In this document: positions 41,928 to 50,570 of the stretch, in pieces
Layout: every line of letters begins with the position of its first letter
Numbering within the stretch: the stretch's first letter is position 1
Assembly: GCA_023416695.1 (NCBI GenBank)
Contig: JAEZGY010000062.1
Span: 90,560 to 154,559 of the forward strand
Origin: Bacillota bacterium
GTDB lineage: Bacteria; Bacillota; Clostridia; Lachnospirales; Lachnospiraceae
DNA length: 64,000 bases
Direction: 5' to 3'
Position numbers and translations under genes: made by a program
The notes under the pieces: generated by a model
Told to the model about the DNA's origin: nothing
Databases searched by the model: none
What the model saw: the letters and a program-made list of their open reading frames with translations, nothing else

Positions 41928-42692
41928 TTATGCCAGCTTCTCTGCTAGCTCCATAGCTAATAAGGCGATACGATGTTTCTCTAAAAATTTCTCATTCCCT
42001 CCTAGACTTCTAGCATCCCATTCCTCTTTATCCAAATTATCCGCTGCATAAAAGAACTGAAACACTTCTTTTCCTCTAAACTTGGCTAGCGCCGACACTG
42101 CGGAACACTCCATATCCACACAGATACAACCACTTTGTTTTCTTCTCATAACCTTATCTTTAGTTTCTCTATAAAATGCATCTGTGGTCCAAACCTTTCC
42201 CTCTGTATAGGTACAATTATGCTTCTCTAATATTTTAATAAACTCCTCTTTGTATTTCTCATTTACCACAATTTCATCTGAGGCAGGAGCGTAATGATAG
42301 CTTGTTCCCTCATCTCTCACTTCTGCAGTAGGGATAATAATGGAACAGTCCTCAATGGATGCATCCAATACCCCACAGGTTCCGAAAAGTACCATACGCT
42401 CAACACCCATGGCAAAAAGCTCTTCCATAATTCCTACACATCCCGCTGCTCCTACATATGATAAAAATAATACAATTTCCACATCTTTATATGTAACCTT
42501 GTATACCGGTAAATCCATATTAGCTACAAAGATGGTAGCAACTAAAACACCCTCTAATTCATTTACTAACTTCTCAAAAGTAATCTTAGAAAAACAAGAC
42601 ACAGCAACTCGGGCGAAACCTACTTGACGCCTCACAACCCCCCATGGATTAACTATTGCGTTCCTATTAGGATCAAACTCCTCCAATAACAT
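41928..42692 (-). CDS. Nucleoside phosphorylase (uridine phosphorylase superfamily)
   Basis: About 254 residues from the ATG at 42692 (GGAGG seven bases upstream). NP-I family fold: VLFGTCGVLDAS near residue 110 with the phosphate and ribose loops, and the CVDMECSAVSALAKFR segment near 190 which holds the Met-Glu pair that binds ribose hydroxyls. It splits a nucleoside to base plus ribose-1-phosphate; base specificity is not readable. Separate from the deo operon at 44.7-49.2 kb that encodes DeoD and Pdp. Confidence 0.88.
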   Translation of the reverse strand: MLLEEFDPNRNAIVNPWGVVRRQVGFARVAVSCFSKITFEKLVNELEGVLVATIFVANMDLPVYKVTYKDVEIVLFLSYVGAAGCVGIMEELFAMGVERMVLFGTCGVLDASIEDCSIIIPTAEVRDEGTSYHYAPASDEIVVNEKYKEEFIKILEKHNCTYTEGKVWTTDAFYRETKDKVMRRKQSGCICVDMECSAVSALAKFRGKEVFQFFYAADNLDKEEWDARSLGGNEKFLEKHRIALLAMELAEKLA

Positions 42693-42762
42693 AAACACCC
42701 CTCCATCCCAATATATTTCTACCCATCATAACACACAAGTAGCATCTCGTCACTTATAATTC

Positions 42763-42887
42763 CTTTTCTATGACTGACATGCGCTAGCATGGAAAGAAGG
42801 GCCCTATGGCGGATATGGAATAAGTTCTTTTCTTATTCCTCATAGCCGCCATAAGGCCCTTCATAAGCGAAGCGTGTCATAGAAAAG
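42763..42887. repeat. Long imperfect palindrome (copy D, unrelated centre)
   Basis: A ~125-bp inverted repeat. The outer 12 bp CTTTTCTATGAC/GTCATAGAAAAG and inner GAAGGGCC-TATGGCGG-ATGGAATAAG arms (42796-42824 with 42832-42862) surround a 7-base loop. Its centre differs from the other palindromes of the window, though the arm CGCTTCGCTT resembles their motif. Region 42693-43070 holds no gene; the part 42888-43070 shows a related AAGCGAAAGCGTGT. Confidence 0.75.
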
Positions 42888-43070
42888 CCGCAAGCCTCTC
42901 TATAACCACTCTATAAAAAATCCAAGTTTTCATATCCCTTCTGACAACCTTACAGCCCTAGTACCACTGCGTGTGCATCCAAGCGAAAGCGTGTCTCAAA
43001 TGACCTATGGACCTTCGTTAGCTGGCAGGATACAAAAACAGTCTGACAAAGGGAGAGCCTTAGAACCACC

Positions 43071-44087
43071 CTAATTAAAGCCAAAGACTTTTTGAGAAAT
43101 GGAATATCCACAAAGGATAATTCTCTTACCAACTCTTCCCTTTAAGCGAACTGCTCGACCTAAGAAGGTCTTTTTCACCATTTTATAAAGCTGTAGATCC
43201 TCAGTCTCAAGATACTTCCAAATGTCCTTGATATCCTGTAAATCCTGCTTTTCTCCACGTTTCAATAAGAATACTGTACATATTGTCATCATCATGGTCA
43301 TGTATTTCACCATGTATTTTCTTAGTTTATCTTCTTTAATATCTGCAATTCTAGTCTCATCAATCATCTGGCGCGTTACCCGAAGCTGCTGATCCATTCT
43401 GCCCATCATAACCTTTTCATTAACAGATTGGTCCTCTCTTCCAATGAAATAACGATATAAATCTACATCAACATAGACCATCGTTTTTACAAAAGGAAGC
43501 GGATAATAAACGAAGATGTTATCAACATAAAAGGTGTGTTTTGGTAGCTTTAATCCACAATCCTTCAACATTTGTGTGCGATAAAATACAGAATGCATAA
43601 TAACATACTGACTTTGGTGAAAATGTCCTACTTCATCCCATCCAAAAATTTTATTTTGAGGGAGAATATTAGTATATTTCATCACCTTTTGTTTGTTCAA
43701 TGCAACCTTTTCATAGACATAATTGGCTAGATACATGTCCACCATTTGGTCCTTGGCAAGGTAGTCCTTCATCACCTGAAGCATCTTCTTGAATGCCGTT
43801 TCATCTACCCAGTCATCACTGTCTACCACCTTATAATAAAGACCTGTGGCATGCTTTAAACCAGTATTCACTGCTTCCCCATGTCCGCCATTCTCCTGAC
43901 TGATCGCAAAAACCTGACCAGGATACTTTGCTTGATACTCCTCGGCGATTGACTGAGTGTTATCCTTAGAACCATCATTTACAATGATAATCTCAACATC
44001 TTCTCCACCAGTTAATAATGTCTCTATGGCATGTTTCATATAACTTTCTGAATTATAGCAAGGAATTGCTACAGATAATACTCTCAT
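43071..44087 (-). CDS. Glycosyltransferase family 2
   Basis: About 338 residues from the ATG at 44087 (AAAGGTG site four bases upstream; a longer frame lacks a site). GT-A fold: the opening SVAIPCYNSESYM (residues 4-16), IIIVNDGSKDN near 33 and the divalent-metal motif DSDDWVDE near 95. It transfers a sugar from a nucleotide donor, probably to a cell-envelope glycan or glycolipid. The next gene on the same strand upstream is a PAP2 lipid phosphatase, which fits envelope work. No membrane anchors visible. Confidence 0.9.
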   Translation of the reverse strand: MRVLSVAIPCYNSESYMKHAIETLLTGGEDVEIIIVNDGSKDNTQSIAEEYQAKYPGQVFAISQENGGHGEAVNTGLKHATGLYYKVVDSDDWVDETAFKKMLQVMKDYLAKDQMVDMYLANYVYEKVALNKQKVMKYTNILPQNKIFGWDEVGHFHQSQYVIMHSVFYRTQMLKDCGLKLPKHTFYVDNIFVYYPLPFVKTMVYVDVDLYRYFIGREDQSVNEKVMMGRMDQQLRVTRQMIDETRIADIKEDKLRKYMVKYMTMMMTICTVFLLKRGEKQDLQDIKDIWKYLETEDLQLYKMVKKTFLGRAVRLKGRVGKRIILCGYSISQKVFGFN

Positions 44088-44163
44088 ACTACACCTTTCA
44101 TGCTCTCTACATTTCCATTTTATCGAATAAACAAACTTATTGTATCTTCCTCTTTGAGAATAA

Positions 44164-44733
44164 TCAAGTATTATTTCTAGGCCGCCTTCTAAAGCTAATC
44201 CTATCTGGTACAAACCTAGTGAAGATTCCTCGAATAGTAAAGGTCACAAACATGGCTAATAAAATAGCTCCTAGTATATCCGTTGGAAAATGTACATAAA
44301 GATACATTCTAGAAAATGCAATTATAGAAGCTAATACTAAAGCGGCAATTCCCCAACTTTTTCTATAAAAGAAAATGGTAATTGCTGCGTTAAAGCTTGC
44401 TAAGGTATGTCCTGACGGAAAAGAATAATCCAGCTGCTCCTTAATTAATAAGACAATGTTGGTATTAATGGTATATGGCCTCTCACGGGCAATAACATTT
44501 TTCAAGATTAGATTTCCAATCATGTAACCTAACGCCATTGATGCCAACACTTGTAATCCCATTTTTCTAGTTTTTATAGAAAACATAAACACTAGACCTA
44601 ATAGAATCCAGAATATACCCGCATCTCCCAAGTGGGTAATAGGGCGTAATACCTTATCCAGAAACTCACATTTCATGTGACTCTGGATAAAGTCTAGAAT
44701 ACTTAAATCAAAATCAGTAATCAAACTTATCAC
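44164..44733 (-). CDS. PAP2 family membrane phosphatase
   Basis: A 189-residue membrane protein with about five hydrophobic segments and the three phosphatase motifs: KNVIARERPY near residue 78, PSGHTLASF near 105 and RMYLYVHFPTDI near 146. This is the undecaprenyl-diphosphatase (BacA-independent) / lipid phosphate phosphatase type. Likely recycles polyprenyl carriers or dephosphorylates lipids at the outer face. Follows pdp in the deoxynucleoside operon by 11 bases, but its link to nucleoside metabolism is only positional. Confidence 0.9.
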   Translation of the reverse strand: MISLITDFDLSILDFIQSHMKCEFLDKVLRPITHLGDAGIFWILLGLVFMFSIKTRKMGLQVLASMALGYMIGNLILKNVIARERPYTINTNIVLLIKEQLDYSFPSGHTLASFNAAITIFFYRKSWGIAALVLASIIAFSRMYLYVHFPTDILGAILLAMFVTFTIRGIFTRFVPDRISFRRRPRNNT

Positions 44734-44744
44734 CCCTATTTAAA

Positions 44745-46067
44745 CTAGTAACGTTCTACACAATCCTTCGTAACTCTTGCATAAATATGTGGGCGTAAAG
44801 CTGGTTTTTCTTCACCAATAGTATACGCTTCCATAAACATACGCTCTGCTTCCTTTAGGGACTCTTCCTTGTCTGTATACAATACTCCAAGGATATCTCC
44901 CTGGTTTACTTGGTCCCCATATTTTTTAAGTAGGCGTATACCTGCACTATAGTCGATGGTACTTTCCTTTGTTTCTCGACCAGCACCCAACACTACAGAG
45001 GCAATTCCCACCTCTTCTGTGTTAATATGAGTAATATATCCACTTGTCTTTGCCACTACCTGGTGCTCATAGGCTGCCTTCTTAAATAACTCAGGATTGC
45101 GGATCACAGATGAATCTCCTCCTTGAGCTTCTACAAGTTCTACTAACTTTTCAAAGGCTTTTCCGCTTTGGATAACTTCTTCCACCTGCTTCTCACAGTC
45201 TTTCATATCACCCTTGTTGGCAAGGTATAGCATGTTTGCCGCTAACTGAATACATACTTCGGTTAAGTCCTTAGGACCTTTTCCATTAAGAGTTTCAATG
45301 GCTTCCATCACCTCTAAAGAGTTACCAATATCATTACCTAGTGGACAGTCCATATCGGTAATAAGTGCTACCGTACTACGATTGTTGTGTTCACCGATAG
45401 CTACCATTTTCTTTGCTAATTCAATTGAATCTTCAATGCTCTTCATAAATGCACCGCTTCCGGTTTTTACATCTAATAAAATGGCATCACTTCCTGCTGC
45501 TAGTTTCTTGCTCATAATGGAGGCAGCAATTAGAGGGATACTCTCAACAGTAGCTGTTACATCACGAAGTGCATACATTTTTTTGTCCGCTGGAGCTAGA
45601 TTCCCAGATTGTCCGATGACTGCTACTCCCGTTTTATTTACAATGTCAAAAAACTCTTCTCTAGGAATGGCTGTTTGAAGGTTAGGGATACTTTCTAGTT
45701 TATCTACGGTTCCCCCAGTATGACCAAGGCCTCTACCAGACATCTTGGCTACTTTTACACCACAGGCTGCTACAATAGGTGCAACAATTAAGGTGGTCTT
45801 ATCACCTACTCCACCCGTACTGTGTTTATCCACCTTTACTCCTTCAATGGCACTTAAATCAACCATATCTCCAGAGTGAGCCATAGCATCTGTAAGCATA
45901 GCGGTCTCTTCATCATTCATTCCTTTAAAATAGACAGCCATTAACATGGCGGACATCTGGTAATCAGGAATATTGCCTACAGTATACTCACGTATCATAT
46001 ATGTAAGCTCCTCCTTAGTTAAGGTTCCACCATTTCTTTTTTTCATAATCAGATCATACATTCTCAT
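44745..46067 (-). CDS. pdp: Pyrimidine-nucleoside phosphorylase
   Basis: About 440 residues from the ATG at 46067 (GGAG nine bases upstream). Glycosyltransferase family 3 N-terminal helices, then the phosphate loop KHSTGGVGDKTTL near residue 82 and the SGRGLGHTGGTVDKLE motif near 110, matching Pdp/DeoA. It splits thymidine, uridine or deoxyuridine to base and (deoxy)ribose-1-phosphate. In the operon with deoB, deoD, deoC and cdd it supplies deoxyribose for fermentation. Confidence 0.95.
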   Translation of the reverse strand: MRMYDLIMKKRNGGTLTKEELTYMIREYTVGNIPDYQMSAMLMAVYFKGMNDEETAMLTDAMAHSGDMVDLSAIEGVKVDKHSTGGVGDKTTLIVAPIVAACGVKVAKMSGRGLGHTGGTVDKLESIPNLQTAIPREEFFDIVNKTGVAVIGQSGNLAPADKKMYALRDVTATVESIPLIAASIMSKKLAAGSDAILLDVKTGSGAFMKSIEDSIELAKKMVAIGEHNNRSTVALITDMDCPLGNDIGNSLEVMEAIETLNGKGPKDLTEVCIQLAANMLYLANKGDMKDCEKQVEEVIQSGKAFEKLVELVEAQGGDSSVIRNPELFKKAAYEHQVVAKTSGYITHINTEEVGIASVVLGAGRETKESTIDYSAGIRLLKKYGDQVNQGDILGVLYTDKEESLKEAERMFMEAYTIGEEKPALRPHIYARVTKDCVERY

Positions 46068-46112
46068 ATTCAAGCTCTCCTATCAGTGGGGCATAGCCCC
46101 GAGGAAATTCCC

Positions 46113-46523
46113 CTAGATTAGACTTTCTGGTCCAAATCCCATAGGAAGTATTTCCTCAAGTGTATATTCTTTATAATCCGTAGTTGATTTTGCTAAAATA
46201 ACCTTAAATTCGCTAGGGCTACAGAATTCTCTCATTACCTGTCTGCAGATACCACATGGGGAACAATAATTCGTTACTTTTCCACCCATACCACCTACTA
46301 TAACAATATAAGAGAAGTCTTTTTTTCCTTCACTAATTGCCTTGAAAAATGCGGTACGCTCTGCACAGTTAGTAGCCGGATAGGAAGCATTTTCGATGTT
46401 TACTCCTGTATAACAGGTACCATCTTTGGCTACCAAGGCAGCTGCCACATGAAATTTAGAATATGGAACATAGCAGTGTTGTAATGCCTCTATTGCCCGT
46501 TCAATTGCCTGTTCAACCTTCAT
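46113..46523 (-). CDS. cdd: Cytidine deaminase
   Basis: A 136-residue zinc enzyme. The zinc ligands are in NCAERTAFF (about residue 55) with the catalytic glutamate, and CSPCGICRQV near 88. The tetrameric single-domain length is normal. Deaminates cytidine and deoxycytidine so that Pdp can use uridine or deoxyuridine. GAGGTG precedes the ATG. A small GGGGC-ATA-GCCCC hairpin lies between it and pdp. Confidence 0.95.
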   Translation of the reverse strand: MKVEQAIERAIEALQHCYVPYSKFHVAAALVAKDGTCYTGVNIENASYPATNCAERTAFFKAISEGKKDFSYIVIVGGMGGKVTNYCSPCGICRQVMREFCSPSEFKVILAKSTTDYKEYTLEEILPMGFGPESLI

Positions 46524-46542
46524 TAAATGTCACCTCATAAAA

Positions 46543-47214
46543 TTAATATTCCCCTGGAGCTACTCTTTGCTGTTTCATCAATTTGATTAAACGGCTAGTT
46601 CCTAATCTATCTGCTCCTAAGCTACAGAACTTCTCAGCATCATCGAAGGAGGAGATTCCACCTGCTGCTTTGATTTTTACTTGGCTACCTACATGCTTTT
46701 TGAAAAGAGCAATGTCATCAAAGGTAGCACCTGCGGTAGAGAAACCAGTAGAAGTCTTGATATAATCTGCTCCTGCTGCTGTTACTACCTTACACATCTG
46801 AATCTTCTCCTCTTCTGTAAGAAGACAGGTTTCAATAATTACTTTAAGAATTTTATCACCACAAGCAGCTTTAATCTGACGAATTTCATCTTCTACTTCG
46901 TCATAACGACCATCCTTAACGTGGCCAATGTTAATTACCATATCGATTTCATCTGCTCCATTTGAGATAGCATCCTTTGTCTCAAAAACCTTTGTTGCTG
47001 TTGTACTATATCCATTTGGGAATCCGATTACAGTACAAAGCTGCATCTTATCCTGCACATATTCTTTTGCTTGTTTAATATAAGAAGCTGGAATACATAC
47101 AGAGGCTGCATCATAAAGTATGGCATCATCACAAATTTGTTTGATTTCCTCCCAAGTTGCGGCCTGAGCAAGTAAGGTGTGATCCACCTTATTTAAGATT
47201 TCTCTTTGTTCCAT
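46543..47214 (-). CDS. deoC: Deoxyribose-phosphate aldolase
   Basis: About 223 residues from the ATG at 47214 (GGAGG eight bases upstream; a GTG within the site exists five codons earlier). Class I aldolase: catalytic lysine in IKTSTGFST near residue 155, relay residues around KVIIETCLL and DMVINIG. Splits 2-deoxyribose-5-phosphate to acetaldehyde and glyceraldehyde-3-phosphate. Central step of the deo operon. Confidence 0.96.
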   Translation of the reverse strand: MEQREILNKVDHTLLAQAATWEEIKQICDDAILYDAASVCIPASYIKQAKEYVQDKMQLCTVIGFPNGYSTTATKVFETKDAISNGADEIDMVINIGHVKDGRYDEVEDEIRQIKAACGDKILKVIIETCLLTEEEKIQMCKVVTAAGADYIKTSTGFSTAGATFDDIALFKKHVGSQVKIKAAGGISSFDDAEKFCSLGADRLGTSRLIKLMKQQRVAPGEY

Positions 47215-47261
47215 TATTATTTCCTCCACTTCTTTTTCTGATAAAGAGAATTATTCGTCTA

Positions 47262-47966
47262 TTATTCTGCCATTTCCAGTGCGATTAACATCATATCGTT
47301 AAAAGTTGTCTGTCTAGACTCAGCATCTAAGGATTCTCCTGTATATAAATGATCGCTGATGGTTAAGATAGCAAGTGCCTTCTTACCAAGCTTTGTAGCG
47401 TTCATATAAAGACCAGCTGCTTCCATTTCTACACAGAGTACGCCCATTTCCTTCCATAGGTCATTGGCATTCTTATTGGCATTGTAAAAAGCATCAGAGG
47501 AAAGTACATTACCTACCTTGGTAGGAATGTTCTTTTCTTTAGCAACCTCCACCGCTTTGCTTAATAGCTCATAGCTTGCAATTGGTGCAAAATGTCCAGG
47601 AAGGCCATACTGACTAACATAGTTAGAATCAGTACAAGCACCCATACCAATGACAATGTCTCTTAATTTTACATCGTCTTGAAATCCACCAGCAGAACCT
47701 ATACGAATAATACTTTCTACACCATAAAAGCTATATAGCTCGTAGGAGTAAATTCCAATGGATGGAATGCCCATTCCACCACCCATAACGCTGATACGTT
47801 TTCCGTTATAAGTTCCTGTATAGCCAAACATGTTACGTACCGTATTAAAGCACACAACATCCTCTAAATAAGTTTCTGCAATATATTTCGCGCGAAGTGG
47901 ATCTCCTGGCATTAAGACGGTCTTCGCTATTTCTCCTTCTTTTGCTGCATTATGTGGGGTTCCCAT
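47262..47966 (-). CDS. deoD: Purine nucleoside phosphorylase (DeoD type)
   Basis: A 234-residue hexameric-type PNP: HNAAKEGEIA at the start, GGGMGIPSIGIYSYEL near residue 63, and the ribose-binding VLCVEMEAAGLYMNA near 180 (Met-Glu). Splits inosine, adenosine or guanosine, or their deoxy forms. AAGGAGG precedes the ATG, 21 bases after deoB. Confidence 0.96.
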   Translation of the reverse strand: MGTPHNAAKEGEIAKTVLMPGDPLRAKYIAETYLEDVVCFNTVRNMFGYTGTYNGKRISVMGGGMGIPSIGIYSYELYSFYGVESIIRIGSAGGFQDDVKLRDIVIGMGACTDSNYVSQYGLPGHFAPIASYELLSKAVEVAKEKNIPTKVGNVLSSDAFYNANKNANDLWKEMGVLCVEMEAAGLYMNATKLGKKALAILTISDHLYTGESLDAESRQTTFNDMMLIALEMAE

Positions 47967-47986
47967 AATCGTTCCTCCTTAAGATA

Positions 47987-49165
47987 CTATTTTTCAATGA
48001 TTTCACTTAACAATGAAGTTCCTTGTGTTTCTATCGGTAAACCAAGATAATCTACTACAGTGGCTCCAATATCAGAAAACGTAGGCTTGGTGCCAAGGTT
48101 TACATTTTTCTTAAGCTGCTTTCCGTAAATAATCAATGGTGTATGCTCTCTAGAATGATCGGTAGAAGGAGTGCTAGGGTCACAACCATGATCTGCTGTA
48201 ATCATAAGGATATCCTCATCCTTTAAATTCTCCATAATCTCTGGAAGCTTACTATCGAAATAGGTCAATGCTGTTGCATAGCCTTCAATATCATTTCGAT
48301 GTCCATATTTCATATCAAAATCTACTAAGTTAACAAAGCAAAGTCCATGGAAAGGCTTTTTAGTGTATTCAATGGTGCGTTCAATGCCTTCTGCATTATC
48401 TGCAGTACGAACAGCTTCTGTTACTCCTTTACCTGCAAAGATGTCACTAATCTTACCAACAGCAATGACGTCTAGGCCATTTGCTTTAATCGTATCAAGA
48501 ATAGTATTCTTTGGTGGCTCTAAAGAATAATCATGTCTTCTAGCCGTTCTCATATAGTTGCCTTCTTCACCTTCAAAAGGTCTAGCAATAACACGTCCAA
48601 CACCATATTTTCCTGTACAAAGCTTTCGTGCTATCTCACAGTATTCATAAAGCTGTTCAATTGGTACTACAGCCTCATGAGCCGCAATCTGAAATACACT
48701 ATCTGCAGAGGTGTAAACAATTAAAGCCCCTGTATCTACATGCTCTTTCCCGTAATCCTTAATTACCTCTGTTCCAGAATACGGCTTATTACAAATTACC
48801 TTACGACCTGTTGCTGCTTCAAATGCATCTAGTAGTTCCCTTGGAAATCCATCTGGAAAGGTTGGTAGTGGTTCTTCAGAAATGATACCTGCAATCTCCC
48901 AATGGCCAATGGTAGTATCTTTTCCACGACTAGCTTCCATCATTCTTCCATAAATGCCATTTGGAGTTACCTTATGTTTTTTGTCCTCTTCTACTTCTAC
49001 GCCTTCAATATCAAATAATCCTAGCTTCTCCATATTGGGCATGCTAAAAAATTTGCTTGTTGACGCCGCTCGTAGTGTATTACTTCCAGCATCCATATAT
49101 TCTGCAGCATCAGGAAGTTCACCGATGCCAACGCTATCTAATACGATTAAAAATACACGCTTCAT
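47987..49165 (-). CDS. deoB: Phosphopentomutase
   Basis: About 392 residues from the ATG at 49165 (GGAGG nine bases upstream; an in-frame ATG two codons earlier has only three). Alkaline-phosphatase superfamily with VLDSVGIGELPDA near residue 10, the catalytic-threonine motif DTTIGHWEI near 92 and the ADHGCDPSTPSTDHSREHTP ligand segment near 325. Moves phosphate from C1 to C5 of (deoxy)ribose, linking the phosphorylases to DeoC. First gene of the operon. Confidence 0.96.
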   Translation of the reverse strand: MKRVFLIVLDSVGIGELPDAAEYMDAGSNTLRAASTSKFFSMPNMEKLGLFDIEGVEVEEDKKHKVTPNGIYGRMMEASRGKDTTIGHWEIAGIISEEPLPTFPDGFPRELLDAFEAATGRKVICNKPYSGTEVIKDYGKEHVDTGALIVYTSADSVFQIAAHEAVVPIEQLYEYCEIARKLCTGKYGVGRVIARPFEGEEGNYMRTARRHDYSLEPPKNTILDTIKANGLDVIAVGKISDIFAGKGVTEAVRTADNAEGIERTIEYTKKPFHGLCFVNLVDFDMKYGHRNDIEGYATALTYFDSKLPEIMENLKDEDILMITADHGCDPSTPSTDHSREHTPLIIYGKQLKKNVNLGTKPTFSDIGATVVDYLGLPIETQGTSLLSEIIEK

Positions 49166-49341
49166 GAACATGTACCTCCTTTACTCTCATTTTCTACCAT
49201 CATTAGTATGGTTTAATTCTATTATTGGCTATTCATAAAATACAAGATATTATAAAAATGCAAAACCGTAAAAAACACACATATAATGGCAATTATCTTT
49301 ATTATACTCCATTTTGGCTAATACTTCCACATCCACATATT

Positions 49342-49485
49342 GGTGTTTTTCTTGATGCCATCTATCTGCCATACTCCCTGCAAGGCTATCTCCCCTTCTT
49401 CACTTGCCTTTCCCTTCGGACGGTCAGCGTTCAGAAGGGGAGATAGCCTTGCAGGGACGGCAGATAGATGGCAGTAAGAAAAACC
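49342..49485. repeat. Long palindrome with conserved centre (copy A)
   Basis: Arms of about 52 bases (49342-49394 with 49437-49485; few mismatches) flank a centre CTTC-TTCACTTGCC...GTCAGCGTTCA-GAAG. The 49-bp core from CCCC (49392) to GGGG (49440) is identical to copy B (53664-53712). Lies in a 626-base gap between deoB and a divergent membrane gene. The remainder of 49166-49791 holds only the promoter listed and no gene. Confidence 0.88.
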
Positions 49486-49714
49486 ATAATTTTCATAGTA
49501 TCACCTCATTTAAATTATATTTTCTAATTTATATATATATTGTTATCTAATAGTCTAAACAGTTTATCATACTTCTACATAAAAAAATGCCCCAGATGGG
49601 ACTTTTTGTGTAAATTCCTTTCCAAGGGCGTACGATTCTATATTTTATTGCTCTTTGGAACTGGGCCTCAGCAGCGGTTTCTTTCATCATAGAACTAACC
49701 CTCTTCTCTCCTTC

Positions 49715-49743
49715 TTGACATCGTCTTATCTATCCACTATAGT
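49715..49743 (+). promoter_or_regulatory. Promoter of DUF554 gene
   Basis: TTGACA (49715-49720), 17-base spacer, TATAGT (49738-49743), about 48 bases before the ATG. Confidence 0.78.
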
Positions 49744-49791
49744 GAAATTCAATACAGTTATATATTACCAGAAAGAAAAGGAGCTTCTCAT

Positions 49792-50517
49792 ATGTTTGGC
49801 TTAGGAACCGTTATCAATACGGCTGCAGTAATTGTTGGTGGCATAATAGGATTACTATTAAAAAATGGTATAAAAGAGTCCTTTCAGAAGGCCTTAATGC
49901 AGGCTTGTGGCGTAGCAGTCATTTTTATTGGAGCCTCAGGAACCTTATCTAAGATGCTGATTGTACATAACGGTGTTCTAAAAACAGAGGGAACCATGTT
50001 ATTAATACTCTCTCTCATACTTGGTACTATACTAGGGGAACTGTTACGAATAGAAGACCGAATGGATGCTTTAGGAGAACGAATTAAGAAAGCTGTAAAA
50101 AGAGAAAATGACAATATGTTTGTAGATGGCTTTGTGAATGTATCACTGATTATCTGTGTAGGAGCAATGGCCATTGTAGGATCCATAGAGGATGGTATTC
50201 ATGGTGATTACTCCATGCTTGCAGCTAAATCAGTATTAGATGGGATCATAGTCATTGTATTTGCCTCTACCTATGGGGTCGGTTCTGTATTTTCTGCTCT
50301 TCCGATTCTTTTGTATCAAGGATCTATTACGATATTTGCTAGTTACTTCGGGGAGTTTGCTAGTGACCAACTGATTAATCAGCTTAGCTTTGTTGGCTCT
50401 GCCCTAATATTTTGTGTAGGTATTAATATCGCCTTTGGAAAGAAGTTTCGAGTTGGTAACATGCTACCTGCTCTTTTAATTCCCATAATATATACTTTAG
50501 TACAACTAATAAGGTAA
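49792..50517 (+). CDS. DUF554 family membrane protein
   Basis: A 241-residue membrane protein of the DUF554 (YdfK/YqgA-like) family with about seven hydrophobic segments, a Gly-rich N-terminus (FGLGTVINTAAVIVGG) and conserved VGAMAIVGSIEDG near residue 124. AAAGGAG precedes the ATG. The family has been suggested to transport small molecules, but no function is proven. Ends beside a 22-bp terminator palindrome. Confidence 0.9.
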   Translation: MFGLGTVINTAAVIVGGIIGLLLKNGIKESFQKALMQACGVAVIFIGASGTLSKMLIVHNGVLKTEGTMLLILSLILGTILGELLRIEDRMDALGERIKKAVKRENDNMFVDGFVNVSLIICVGAMAIVGSIEDGIHGDYSMLAAKSVLDGIIVIVFASTYGVGSVFSALPILLYQGSITIFASYFGEFASDQLINQLSFVGSALIFCVGINIAFGKKFRVGNMLPALLIPIIYTLVQLIR

Positions 50518-50518
50518 T

Positions 50519-50570
50519 GTGATAGAACAAAGAGGAGGGATAAAATATTCCCTCCTCTTTGTTCTATCAC
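50519..50570. terminator. Perfect 22-bp bidirectional terminator
   Basis: GTGATAGAACAAAGAGGAGGG-A and its perfect complement, with an 8-base loop. It separates convergent genes; the stop codon of the minus-strand lipoprotein gene is within the right arm. Confidence 0.9.

Noticed and set aside
42950..43132. 60-codon minus-strand frame at the end of the glycosyltransferase
   Set aside because: It overlaps the glycosyltransferase in another frame and runs into the repeat region; no start signal.
46087..46099. Small GGGGCATAGCCCC hairpin between cdd and pdp
   Set aside because: Too short to act as a terminator and without a T run; probably without consequence.
49225..49446. Plus-strand frame with the peptide PFFTCLSLRTVSVQKG, also found at 53623-53826
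   Set aside because: The shared peptide is the conserved palindrome core read as protein. The flanking parts differ and no ribosome site is present.
49342..49485. Possible integron attC, CRISPR or tRNA gene
   Set aside because: No conserved attC ends, no regular spacer-repeat pattern, no cloverleaf or CCA-like features. The centre is common to three unlinked sites and arms vary.
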